From Pterois miles (taxonomy: Eukaryota > Chordata > Actinopteri > Perciformes > Scorpaenidae): a DNA stretch of 64,000 bases. The stretch is taken from contig CAMQGK010000008.1 of assembly GCA_947000775.1 (NCBI GenBank), forward strand, positions 16,409,501-16,473,500, read 5' to 3'. Positions 26,149 to 37,800 of this stretch are shown here, in pieces. Position 1 is the first letter of the stretch, and every line of letters begins with the position of its first letter. The notes beneath the pieces were generated by a model that had not been told where the DNA came from, ran no database searches, and saw nothing but the letters and a program-made list of their open reading frames with translations. Both the position numbers and the translations under genes were made by a program.

Positions 26149-26339
26149 GCCTGTAAAAGCCATGTAAAACGGCTCTGGCTCTCTAATTGGCAGAGGCCTG
26201 TGATTGGCTGCTGGACACCTGCCAACAACCAGTAAGAGGCCTCGGTCTGCTCGATCAAAACCATGACTCCTAAAACAGCAGGAGAGCAGTGTGTGTGTAT
26301 GTGTGTGTGGTCACTAAGAGCACAAACAGTAACACTGTC

Positions 26340-26394
<55 letters not shown>

Positions 26395-26468
26395 TACTGT
26401 ACCAACGGCTGCATGATTGCAGTCTACATTTACCATAAAACCTTAAATTAATAAAGTATGTGAAACAT

Positions 26469-26539
<71 letters not shown>

Positions 26540-26730
26540 ATGCGTGCGTGCGTGCGTCAGCCACATGTGTTAGAGTCATAACACTCACAGTAGGAAGTTT
26601 CAAAGCCACAATGGTCCCTATAATGTAGCTGCTGCTGCTGCGCTGCATACATGAAAATGGTCGACACACCTTCATAATTACGCACGCACCACACACACAC
26701 ACCCACACCCACACACACACACACACACAC
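25650..26730. repeat. Cluster of seven (AC)n/(GT)n arrays with an internal duplication
   Basis: Arrays lie at about 25650-25732, 25848-25890, 25983-26022, 26094-26146, 26341-26391, 26471-26537 (GT) and 26692-26730. Between them, a roughly 70-bp non-repeat spacer (AGAAATGTATATGTATGTAT ... CTTCAAGGTAC) occurs twice, at about 25892-25960 and 26025-26093. A unit of about 132 bp made of (AC)n plus spacer has therefore been tandemly duplicated. Confidence 0.95.
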
Positions 26731-27059
26731 TAAGAGAGAGAGTCACACACTTGCACAATGCATGACTACACATCCTAACACACACACTTCTGCTCATACG
26801 TATGATGCTTTCACTGTGTAGTCTGGTCTGGTTACTTCCACTGTTTCCATTTGTAAAGCAGCCTAAATATTGTTTTTGGTCCAGTCAGCTGTCGACTCTG
26901 CTTTCTCTTTTTATTTTCTTTATTCATATTATATTATGGAATTTATTTTAGCCGTATTTCTACAGTGACTGATAAGCCTTCAAATTTAAGAGCTCACTAC
27001 GGCTCTTTGTTCTGTTGCGCTGCAATGTTTAAAACTCAAACACTGGAAAAAAAAGAAAT

Positions 27060-27186
27060 CAACCGTTTAACCGATAACAATTATTTTAACCAATTAACGC
27101 TATCAGTTATACAGTTAAAATATTAATAATTGATTTAAAAGCTGGGAAAAATGCAGAGGACCAGCTCGTCACTTTCAGGAGAAAAG
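27060..27186 (+). repeat. Dispersed repeat R3 stub feeding the minisatellite
   Basis: Matches 36835-37000 (AACCGATAAC, CAGCTCGTCACTTT, GAGAAAAGCTG). The match stops exactly where the 55-bp minisatellite begins. Confidence 0.65.
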
Positions 27187-28414
27187 CTGACGGTGAACTG
27201 GAGACAGTGAACGCAACACCGTGGCTGCTACAGTAACTCTCCTGACGGTGAACTGGAGACAGTGAACGCAACACCGTGGCTGCTACAGTAACCCTCCTGA
27301 CGGTGAACTGGAGACAGTGAACGCAGCACCGGGCTGCTACAGTAACTCTCTTGACGGTGAACTGGAGACAGTGAACGCAGCACGTGGCTGCTAAGTAACT
27401 CTCCTGACGGTGAACTGGAGACAGTGAACGCAGACGGGTGCTACAGTCTTGACGGTGAATGGAGAAGTGACGAGCACTGTGGCTGCTAGTCCCTCTGAAG
27501 TGAGCTGCAGACAGGAATGCAGCACGGGCTGCTACAGTAACTCTGTGACGGTGAAGGAGACAGTGAACGCAGCACGGGCTGCTACAGTACTCTGCTGACG
27601 GTGAACTGGAGACAGTGAACGCAGCACCGTGGCTGCTACAGTAACTCTGCTGACGGTGAACTGGAGACAGTGAACGCAGCACCGCGGCTGCTACAGTACT
27701 CTCTTGACGGTGAACTGGAGACAGTGAACACAGCACTGTGGCTGCTACAGTAACCCTCCTGACGGTGAACTGCAGACAGTGAACGCAGCACGGGCTGCTA
27801 CAGTAACTCTGCTGACGGTGAACTGGAGACAGTGAACGCAGCACCGTGGCTGCTACAGTAACTCTCCTGACGGTGAACTGGAGACAGTGAACGCAGCACC
27901 ACGGCTGCTACAGTAACTCTCTTGACGGTGAACTGGAGACAGTGAACGCAGCACTGTGGCTGCTACAGTAACCCTCCTGACGGTGAGCTGCAGACAGCGA
28001 ATGCAGCACCGTGGCTGCTACAGTAACTCTGCTGACGGTGAACTGGAGACAGTGAACGCAGCACCGTGGCTGCTACAGTAACTCTGCTGACGGTGAACTG
28101 GAGACAGTGAACGCAGCACCGTGGCTGCTACAGTAACTCTGCTGACGGTGAACTGGAGACAGTGAACGCAGCACCGTGGCTGCTACAGTAACTCTGCTGA
28201 CGGTGAACTGGAGACAGTGAACGCAGCACCGCGGCTGCTACAGTAACTCTCTTGACGGTGAACTGGAGACAGTGAACACAGCACTGTGGCTGCTACAGTA
28301 ACCCTCCTGACGGTGAACTGCAGACAGTGAACGCAGCACCGTGGCTGCTACAGTAACTCTGCTGACGGTGAACTGGAGACAGTGAACGCAGCACCGTGGC
28401 TGCTACAGTAACTC
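27187..28414 (+). repeat. 55-bp minisatellite, about 22 copies
   Basis: Unit of 55 bp beginning CTGACGGTGAACTGGAGACA and ending GTGGCTGCTACAGTAACT. Copies are nearly identical except at about 27395-27600, where many carry one- or two-base losses. A 245-codon minus frame across 27107-27844 is a by-product. Confidence 0.97.
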
Positions 28415-28625
28415 ACCCTGGACAGGTCACCAGACCATCACAGGGCACATAGAGACAGACAACCATTCACACTCACATTCGGGCAATTTAAAGTCCTAAC
28501 CTGGATGTCTTTGGACTGCGGGAGAAAGCCGGAATACCCGGAGAAAACCCAGAATATGCAAACTCCACACAGAAGGACCCTGAGCCGGAGTCAAAACCTC
28601 AACTCTCTGGCTGGGCACCACCATG
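28415..28625 (+). repeat. Widespread teleost interspersed repeat (family U), 5'-truncated
   Basis: Carries CACCCTGGACAGGTCACCAG, AGAGACAGACAACCATTCAC, GTCTTTGGACTGCGGGAG and ends CACCACCATGCAGCC. The same order is found at 42488-43235. The 5' part is missing and it abuts the minisatellite directly. Confidence 0.85.
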
Positions 28626-29148
28626 CAGCCTTATAGAAGAAAGACAAACACTGTGGATTGTGTGCTGCATCGTTCCCTGAGAATCGTGTGGTGGACGAAG
28701 CCAGATCGGTAACTGCAGAATGTAAATACACAGAATTGCTGACCATGAGCAGTATGGAAATCAGGGTTTCATTTTGTGGAAATCTTAAGGATTATTATAT
28801 TATTACATATATTATTGTTATTGTTGGCACTCTTTGGGAAATCTTATAAATTTGATTAGGTGCACAGGAGGACATAGAGGAACATGATTTTTGTCACAGA
28901 TCTCATGTACTACTGTCAGGATATAGTGACTAGCAAAAATAATTTTTAATCATGTTTTCTCAAAGTTACCGACTGCAGCTTTAATAAAAGAGTGAAAGCT
29001 CCACAGAAAATAAAGACTGTCCTGACATTATCACTCAAAGGGAAACAGACAAGAGAAAACATTACTGAGACGCATAATCTGAAATGAAAGCATGATGGAA
29101 ACCGCACTCCCAACACAGTTGCATGTGGAAAATGCACACTAAAATGCT

Positions 29149-29152
<4 letters not shown>
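28626..29152. other. Intergenic DNA, nothing recognised
   Basis: A 63-codon frame at 28658-28849 has no known domain. Confidence 0.35.

Positions 29153-29236
<84 letters not shown>
29153..29236. repeat. (AC)n microsatellite
   Basis: Pure AC tract of about 84 bp, the longest in the window. Confidence 0.97.
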
Positions 29237-29240
<4 letters not shown>

Positions 29241-30160
29241 GGTCAGCAGATTAGAGCAGACTAGGCCGACGCTGAAGTAAAGGAAATAGTCTTAATGTTA
29301 AGTGGTTGCCGGTGGAAACTGAGCTGAGCTGTGGAGCGGCATTAGCACCGATGTATAGCTCTATTGTAGCCTTTGAACGTGCAAACACACACAAATGGCA
29401 TTAAACATCTCTTTCACACACACAGACACACAAAAGATTTGGTGATTAAAGGTTAAAGTTTGAGAGCACATAATGTCACCGTTCATGCTGAAACAGGCTG
29501 AGAAAACAACTCAAAATGGATTTATTTTATGAAATCTAATAATCGCAGCAATAAAAATATATTGCAAATAATGTTTTGGCCGTTTCCTCTCTGACGTCTA
29601 AACCCCTTTTTTTCCCTTTACAGAGGTGAGTGAAAGGATATGAGACTGTGTGTGTTTAGCATTAACTCAAGGATGCAAAGAAAGAACATTCAAATAAAAG
29701 GATTTAACCCGACAGGATATTACATCATGAAGCTGGCCAGCATCCCAGCCGTTTGATTGGTCGCTTTCATCATGCTGAACCAAACATGTAGTCTACACCG
29801 ATTTAACTTTTACTGCGCCGGCTTTAGGAATTACACATAAACTGAGCATTTAATTAAAAGAAATACAGCGAGGATGACGGAGAGAACGGAGGAAAAAGAC
29901 CAATAAAATTAGCGAGAAGCACGGCGAGGACGGCTTAAGAGCAGGAAAGTCAAATGAAAAGAAGGAATATTAAAGGAGAGCAGGCTGGAATCGGTGAAGT
30001 GGGGGAACAAAAACATATATGAGCAAAAAGAGTTAATAAAGGAGTGAAGTAAATGGATGGAAACGGTTTTCCAGCTTTTCTTTCCGAAGCCCGTCGACAT
30101 TCCTCAGGTGTCTAATGTTTCAGGCCGAAGTAGGAGATGACACACACACACACACATATA

Positions 30161-30208
<48 letters not shown>

Positions 30209-31618
30209 TGTGAAAATATTAAGCCGCGGCTCGTCTCTCCTTGTTGGCATCACTATGGATTTATTGCGAATCAAGACGCACAATCGCACACAGAATAGTG
30301 GGTCAGAAAGATCTCTTTCACTCCCCGTCACGGTGGTCCAGGGCTGTTGGCATTGAGCGCTATCAATAAAGGTTGTGACATTGAGGAGTCTGGAAGGGTT
30401 TAACGTGGCGAGGTATAAAAAGGTAATGTGTATTATATTATATATTGAAGGCAGGGTGGCCCGCCGTCTGCAGAGACCGGGCTGAACCGCCGACTGATCG
30501 CTCTCATGAAAGCTCGTCAAATGAGGAAATGAGAGATGGAAAACAAAGGGTTTAAAACTGCATGTAGGATATAAAAAAGGTAGCTAAAGGTTCAAAAAGA
30601 AAGTTGTGATTTTTTTTCCTGTGACGTGCACTGTGACCAGCTCGAGGTCGACGCGGGGTGAGAGCGGTTCACGGCTGCAGCCATGAGCTTTACAGGACCC
30701 TTTGCCCGAACCTCGTTGCTTCCCACGGTCATGGCCTTGTGCTTCGGTTATATCCGTGCAAGGCACCATGACGTTTATACTCAACACACTATTCTCTGCA
30801 GAGGAAATACTCAGTGAAAAAGCAAGAAGTCAACAAGCAGCAAAATGCCTCAAACCAAACTCCTCAGTACCGAGGAGGAATATTACGTGTAAAGTCATGT
30901 CTCATATTTATGGATATAATTTATTGTCTTTAGAAAATCCCTGTAAAGCAAAGAGTCAAGTAGTAAATATATTATAATCGAACAAAGGTTGAAAGGTTTA
31001 ATATCCTGTAAAGAATTTGATCTCCGGCTTTTAAAAAGGAACTGGTCGTCTTTCTGTCTTACGCCTTTATTGAGCTGCTTTTCTCTCATAGTTCAGTCTG
31101 AAAAGACTCAAGAGGTGCACGACAAACCACTGCGACAATTTGTTACCCACAATAAGTGATGTCATTTTTGGCTCACGCACCCTCACGCCGGGAACACTTC
31201 AGCGGTCACTGCGCCCACTCACCCTGCCGGGAGGGACGGGGCCCCTCGCTCCCAACGGGACCGTTAACCCGGGGCGGACCCATCGTGAAACACTTGCCGC
31301 CATTACCATTCATATCTATACAACCTATCTATATGATTATATTTTCTAGAGCAGAAAGTCCTTCATAGATCTGGCCTCTTAATGTTGCTCTCAAAGTGTG
31401 TCAGATCGATGTACCTAACTTTAAAATGTACAATATTTTCTTCCAGTGTGCCCCAGGTCCCCCCTTGAGGGTTCAAGGTCCACCCACCACAGACTCACAA
31501 AATCTGGTATTAAACAGTGCATGACTCTATTACCCATGTTTCTGATTGCCTGTGTTGGTTCAGGTTTGTCTTTGACTACATACCCAAATCAGATCAGCTG
31601 TTTATGTACTAACTGAGC
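29237..31618. other. Intergenic DNA; (TA)n at 30164-30207; GC-rich patch at 31180-31290
   Basis: No exon with splice support is seen. A (TA)n microsatellite lies at 30164-30207. 31180-31290 is unusually GC-rich for this region (GGGAGGGACGGGGCCCCTCG) and ends abruptly at AT-rich sequence. Its origin is not recognised. Confidence 0.4.
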
Positions 31619-31745
31619 TGCGCCGGTGGCTCACCTGGTAAAGAGGACATCCCATGTACCAGGACCCTTACTGCAGCAGCCCGAGGTGCTAACCTGACTC
31701 ATGGCCCTTTGCTGGAAGTCATCCCCTCTGTGCACTAAATATGAA
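31619..31745 (+). mobile_element. tRNA-derived SINE copy
   Basis: Head GCGCCGGTGGCTCACCTGGT with an A box (GTGGCTCACCTGGTAAAG), then a decayed B-box region. The body GGCCCTTTGCTGGAAGTCAT is typical of a teleost SINE family. The minus-strand copy at 61380-61462 appears to be the same family. Confidence 0.7.
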
Positions 31746-32925
31746 AGTTACATGCTAACTTAGCTTAGCATAAAGACTGGAAACGGGGGGAAACAGCTAA
31801 CCTGTGGCAGGTTAGGTAACAATTTACAGCTCCTGATATTGCCCTAAAAATAACCCTAAAATAGTTTTGTGTAATTCTGCTTGTCAGACCTTTATGTGGC
31901 CTTGAAGTAACAAAGCTTGTGTAAAACTCCTTCCTGGAGCCTCTTACGCAGCATCATGTCTTACACAGTGAGGCCTCTAAATAGGTGAAAATCATGCTTT
32001 TGTTACTTTAGGAAACTCCTCAAATACATGCACGCTCTTTAGTTCCTGTTACAGTTTCTCTCTTGACTGGGTCTCACCCCACTCTGGACCCGGATTTGAC
32101 CTGAACTAAGGTGGCCCGGACTAGTTTATGACAAGTTTCCTCTGAAGTGTCACCAACACTAACTCTGCTCTGCCAAACAGCCCCTCAACTTGTGGCTTTT
32201 CAAGGACGCAACAGTGATAAAGAGTTCAGTGACTTTCTGCTCTCATACCAACGAGACAATGAACAATGAGCTGCTCTCGAAACCAACTCTCTCTGTGTGT
32301 GCACTTAGATTTATAGAGCAATCATCACAGTACGAAACAAACTTTACTATCTGGGATATTGTGCAACTGTGACCACCAGAAAGCACACTGTAAAACAAAC
32401 AAAAACACACAAGCAGCGGGAGCAGAAGAGGGCGCATAAACACCAACAACAAACAAACAAAAATATAAAAAACCATGTGGGTTGAAAAGAACATAAACAA
32501 TGCATACACATACAGGCAAAACAATGCAGGTACCATCACACAAAACACAAACATACACACAATGTACACAAAAACATTAGGACAGACAAACATGAGAAAA
32601 TACTTTTTAGCAGCTTTGTACTGTAGTTTTCATTGGTCTTCAAAACTTGGTACGGACGTACTTTGGGTGAGTATCTGACGGTACAACGTTGAAATTTTTA
32701 GTTCACATGAAAAAAAATCTCACTTATTAATAGTCACATTCAGGACATTTGAGAAATGAGGAAAAACTATAATTGCGTTTATTAAATGTTAAAGATTAAC
32801 ACTGCATATGTTTGCATGTCTTTGATATTCAACTTGTTATGAGTTCCTAGATATCAAATACTTGATTGTGTTCTTTGTACTTTCTGAGCTACTACAGCCA
32901 GCTAGGGTTACGGCAAAGCTCTCAC
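31746..32925. other. Intergenic DNA, nothing recognised
   Basis: Short frames on both strands at 32190-32680 have no known domain. A 116-codon minus frame is rich in Val, Cys and Phe and looks accidental. Confidence 0.35.
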
Positions 32926-32928
32926 CAA

Positions 32929-33137
32929 AGCAACCAGACTTCACTGAAAAAAGCAGATATTTTACCTCATAGAACACAGGAGTTGCTGGTCTCTGCTGCC
33001 TTAAACGGTTAGTTGGTTTGTGTTATTGTGTGACCAATTACAAAACAAATTAACTAACCTATCAAGGCAGCAGTTGACCAGCAACTCCTGTGTTCTGTGC
33101 AGTACAATTATTGTTCTCTTTCAATGGAGTCTGGTGA
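32929..33137. repeat. Fold-back element R4, copy 1
   Basis: Two arms of about 90 bp are inverted copies: left has ACACAGGAGTTGCTGGTCTC and GGTTAGTTGG; right has CCAGCAACTCCTGTGTTCTG and AACTAACC. The outer parts also pair (CCAGACTTCA against GGAGTCTGGT). The transcript would fold into one long hairpin. Confidence 0.85.
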
Positions 33138-33639
33138 CGGATACAGTTCTGTGTCGGAAAAGGTCGTCTATCGGCAAGGTAAAGCACTGAAATTAGTCTA
33201 AATACAGTGTTAACTTCTTCAACTTGTTTGTCCTCCTTGTAGTTTCTGAGATACTACAGCCATTTTCTTATCATACTACATGTAGTATTTGGGCACATGG
33301 GACCAGGATTGCACAGTCAGTCGAAATGTTATCATAATCGTAATATGGCCTACTGCAATTTTCAGTTTGCAGGAGCTGCAGTACTTGGCAAAGGTGAAAC
33401 AAAATACCATTTTAAATTAAATATTGTCATCCTGGCCTACAAATCATATTCTACAGACTTAAAAAAACATCTTTATTTGGTACCGATTCCAAGCAAAATC
33501 ATACCATAATCATTTTTATGTTTTTCAATGAAAATGAGAATAATGATATAAAATGAGCATTCCCTCCAATATCGCAAGTCATATCATAATTGCAATATCA
33601 GTCAAAATAGTTTCAATTCCATAGATTTGAAAAAACACT

Positions 33640-34027
33640 AATTTTACATCGCGGAACGCGGGACTTTACCGCTGCCTTGCTCTGTTTGTTTGTGTTGTTG
33701 TGTGACTTAAAGGGTCAGTTTGGCGTCACATAATAACACAAACAAACTGACCAATCAAGTTAGCGGTAGACCAGCAACTCCTGTGTTCTGCGATGTAAAA
33801 TTGCAGGTTTTTTTGATGAAGTCTGGTGGCCTTTGCGAGAGCATATATGGATAAAACAGCTTCAGTTCCCTGTCAGTAAGGTCTGTCTATCAGCAAGATA
33901 AAGCGGTGAAAATATTCTAAATATAGCACACACTATGCCTGCCGACCGTCATCTACTGTAGGTAATACACCGACTATAAGTACCTCATACAACCCCACTT
34001 CAAAAACACCCGGACTATCCCTTTAAG
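33640..34027 (-). repeat. Fold-back element R4, copy 2, with terminus
   Basis: The hairpin core at about 33645-33840 contains ACCAGCAACTCCTGTGTTCT and CACAAACAAACTGACC. It is followed by sequence ending CCCGGACTATCCCTTT, the reverse complement of the R4 start at 13555. This links the hairpin and the terminus as one non-autonomous element. Confidence 0.8.
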
Positions 34028-34557
34028 GACAAAAAAAACTCACCATCTCCGGCAAATTGCCACAGCCATGAAAACACACTTCATTTCACTTCATCACCGT
34101 TTTTACTGTCAGCCTCAAAGGTCGTTAAGGGCTGCCTTTAACAAGCGAACAAAATAAATACCCCCTCTCCTTCCTTAACGAGACTGAATAAAAGTCCCTC
34201 GTATACGGGCCTGAAATCTTATTAGCACTGATGCTAATTTGTAATCATAACGTCCCGCTGGTTTGGTAAAATCTCTCCCTGCGTGAGCCGCTGTGATAAA
34301 GGCCACACAATCAACCACACAACAATAGAAGTCAAGCTGAACAAAGACGGCCATTGTTTCGCTGTGGGACAGGACAAAGTTACAGCTCCCAGACTGCACA
34401 ACACACATGTACAGTAATGGCGGTGTGCAGCACACACATGAATAACAGGGCGTTTTGGTCTCCTTGACCTGTTAACTTCCTGCCCCTCACAGGAAGCAGT
34501 TTGAGCGTTGGATGTCAGGAGCCTCTCCTTGACATTTAGAGAGCGTTTGTAAGTGTA

Positions 34558-34559
<2 letters not shown>
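34028..34559. other. Possible conserved non-coding block
   Basis: Repeat-free, with mixed composition and no frame of interest. 34120-34340 has the look of a regulatory element (TAAT-containing words, GGCCATTGTTTCGCTGTGGG). This is composition only. Confidence 0.25.

Positions 34560-34636
<77 letters not shown>
34560..34636. repeat. (GT)n microsatellite
   Basis: GT tract of about 77 bp. It would lie about 70 bp past the stop codon of the small gene described at 34702-38772, as (AC)n in the sense of that gene. Confidence 0.97.
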
Positions 34637-34638
<2 letters not shown>

Positions 34639-34701
34639 TGACATCCGTCAAAGACCTTGAAGACATTTGAGGGTGCCTGTGTTTTTCACACTTACTGTTC
34701 T

Positions 34702-34859
34702 TCACAATGTCGAAGCCGTTTCCTTTAAAAGTCCCCTCAGAATACGTCTGGACGTCACCTCTGCTGCTCTCACGCTCCTCTTCCTCCTCCAGCTCGCCTC
34801 TCCTCCCTCGTAACTTTTGGCAGGGTTTTTGTTTGAACTCGCCGTGAAGGTCGGGACAT
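34702..34859 (-). CDS. Small gene, coding exon 3 (stop codon)
   Basis: The acceptor CTCTGTACCTTTTAG ends at 34860. With the phase from exon 2 it reads VPTFTASSNKNPAKS, then the basic WRRKRS segment, and stops at TGA 34704-34702. Another frame of the same segment is also open and ends at a good donor (GTAAGTG near 34697). A longer or different isoform is therefore possible. Confidence 0.5.
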
Positions 34860-37800
34860 CTAAAAGGTACAGAGAAGGACGGGGGGTTAAGAGAACGGTA
34901 TCTAGGGAGAATTCAGGAATGTGTTTTGACAGTTTCCTCCATTTTCAGAGGTCACAAGTTTCAGAAAAATGTGTGAACATGTATACTATGTGTGGAGGTC
35001 AGAAGAAATTGATGTATGCAGGTCAAATATATTTGCTTATTTATACATTACTAAGGATGCCATTGAGTAATATATTTAATTGCAATTAAACCCACATTAA
35101 TCACATATTTTTTACTTGTTCAAAATGTACCTTAAAGGGAGTGGATAAATATGCTACTTTATGTAATTGTGTATATATATTTATTATTGGAAATCAATTA
35201 ACAACACAAAACAATGACATATTGTCCAGAAACCCTCACAGGTACTGCATTTAGCATAAAAAATATGATCAAATCGGTCAGTCAGCACAGCTGTCAGTGT
35301 GTCAGAGTGCTGACTTGACTATGACTTGATCCAAACTGACTGGGACTATCATAAAGTGGGCATGTCTGTAAAGAGGAGACTGGTGGGGACCCAGAGAACC
35401 CATTTACATTCACACATCTGGAGGCCAGAGGTCTAGTGACCCCTCTGACGATGATCATGAGAGTTTTTCCTTACCGAAATTTAGTGCACATTTGGAGCGT
35501 TATTCAATCTCCTTCTTGACAAATGTATTAAAGAAATTAGTGACGTTAGAACAAACGAGTCTCAGTGGTATAGAGAAACACAAACATGTTCTTTTTGGGA
35601 AATTTACAACAACAATAAGTCAGGAGATAAAAGAAAGAGAGTGGGCTGAGACAGTAGACAGTCTTTGCTGTGCTGATGCTATAAAAAAGAAAAATAAATA
35701 CACTAACAAGTGATACAAAGATGAGCAGCTCTTATGTCCAAGGAGCAGAAGAAAAGTGGTGAAAAAGTGAAAGTTAGGCGCTTAACAGTTATCCTAAAGA
35801 GTCTGAGAAGGTTCTCATTCATCCAGGTCATATTCATTCTGGCAAAATGAATCGAAAGCAACTGAGATTTGTCCCTGAAGGGACAAATCTAAGTCCAGTT
35901 GCCTTGAACAGAATTATCCTAAAGAGGAGAGTTCATTTAACTTTTGGGAAGTTTGGATACTGTGTAATACACTTTTCCTATTTGTATTTTATACTAGGTA
36001 AGGATAAAAAGATATATATATTTTTTATGCTTTTCCAGTGTAATATCCACAGGTAATATAGTTTACTGACAATTTATTCTATTCCTTAGCTTCTTAGCTT
36101 TCAAATGAGACCAAACATATGCATATATGCACCTATATTTTGAGTTAAACTGGGACAAAGTGGAATGAGCTGGTTTGACAAGCACACAGTGTACATGGTG
36201 CTTCACGTAAATTAACAAGTACTACTGTGCTGCTCTGACGCAAAAACCACAAAGCTAATCTCCAAGGTGATCTATACAAATTCAACAGATACCTTCATTT
36301 GATGCAGAAGGTGGGATGATGGGAGCACACATCTCTGCAAGACTGGAGAACAACTTCCTGATTTGAGGGCACATGACCAAAAATGTGTCACATGACAGGG
36401 AAAGACTCAGCTCGGCCAATGAATGGCTCTCTGACCCTAAAACAGAGAGAGAATCGAAACAATGATAAGTGACTGACAAAGGACATGCTGACATCTGGGT
36501 CAAGATAATAGTTAGTTTACAGTATATTATGATGTGAAGATGATCCTACCACACATTAGAATGTAATCACTGAAATGCATGAGGGACAAAAAAACCAAAC
36601 CATAAAAAAATCATTCAAACCGTTGAACTGTTATCACCATTAAATACAGCTAACTGCTCATTATTTGATGAGGTACCAGAGACAGAGAACAGGCAATTAT
36701 CTGAACATAAGCCTGCTTGACCATTAAACAGTCTGCCTTATTTCTTGCATAAAACAAAACAAACCAAAACTGAAATCAGGTCATGTCTACACGGTAGATT
36801 TGCGACTAATGATTATTTTCTTGATTAATCGATTAGCTGTGGGGATGTTTATAATTAACCAATTAACTGATAACCGATATTAAGCATTTTAATAGATTAA
36901 CACAATCAGTTAAAGGGTTAAAAAAAGATATATTTTAATTAATTAAAAAGCTGAGACAAACACAGAGCAGCAGCTCGTCACTTTAAAGAGAAAAGCTGGG
37001 AGAGTCATCCCAGATACAGGAAATTGGCTCTGGACTTCCTGCTGAGGAGTTGTAGCTTGTAGCCTCGTAGCATTTATTCACCGACAAATAAACTGACAGA
37101 GAATTAGGACAACATTGAGAAAAAAAATAATTCAGAGATTTCAAGAATAAAGTCATAATATTACAAGACTAAAGTCATAACTTTACGAGAACAAAAGTTG
37201 AAATATTATGAGCATTAAATCAGAAGTTTATGAGAAAAAGCTGTACTGTTATAAGAATAAAGTCATAAACTTGAGATAAAAAAGTCAAGAATAAAGAATA
37301 AAGTCATAATATTATAAAGCAGTAATTTTATGTGTTATTTTAGAGGGGAAATAGAGGAGCATGTGTGAAAATGAGGAATGTGGAGCATCTGGTGAAGTTC
37401 TACTTTAGTTTAGGTTTCACAAATAACCAAATACTTCATCTTTTGGCACATCAGCACCATCATTATCATCAGTATCAGAGCCTTGAAAAAACTGAGCAAG
37501 AAACTGCATTTATTCAGAAGAGAGAACCACACGGACTTTTTTTCTTGTAACATTATGACTTTATTGTCATAATATTACAACTTTTTCTCATTGAGAAAAT
37601 CTTGATGACTATTTTCTTGAAATAATATGACTATTCTCATTAAATTACGACTTTTTCTCATGATATTATGACTAAAATAGCCACTTTTTTCCCTCCTACA
37701 TGTGGCTCTAATACTCCGTCATACAAAACAAACCGAACCGTGGGCTCCATAAACTGCTGCACCTCTAACACGCTGTTGAAACTATATTTAAATGTCACGT

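Noticed and set aside
27107..27844. 245-codon minus-strand frame with repeated SPVHRQ words
   Set aside because: It is a translation of the 55-bp minisatellite and depends on the small deletions there.
34640..34800. Alternative frame of small-gene exon 3 reading RGDVQTYSEGTFKGNGFD
   Set aside because: It does not fit the phase of the exon 2 donor and has no acceptor of its own; kept only as a possible isoform.
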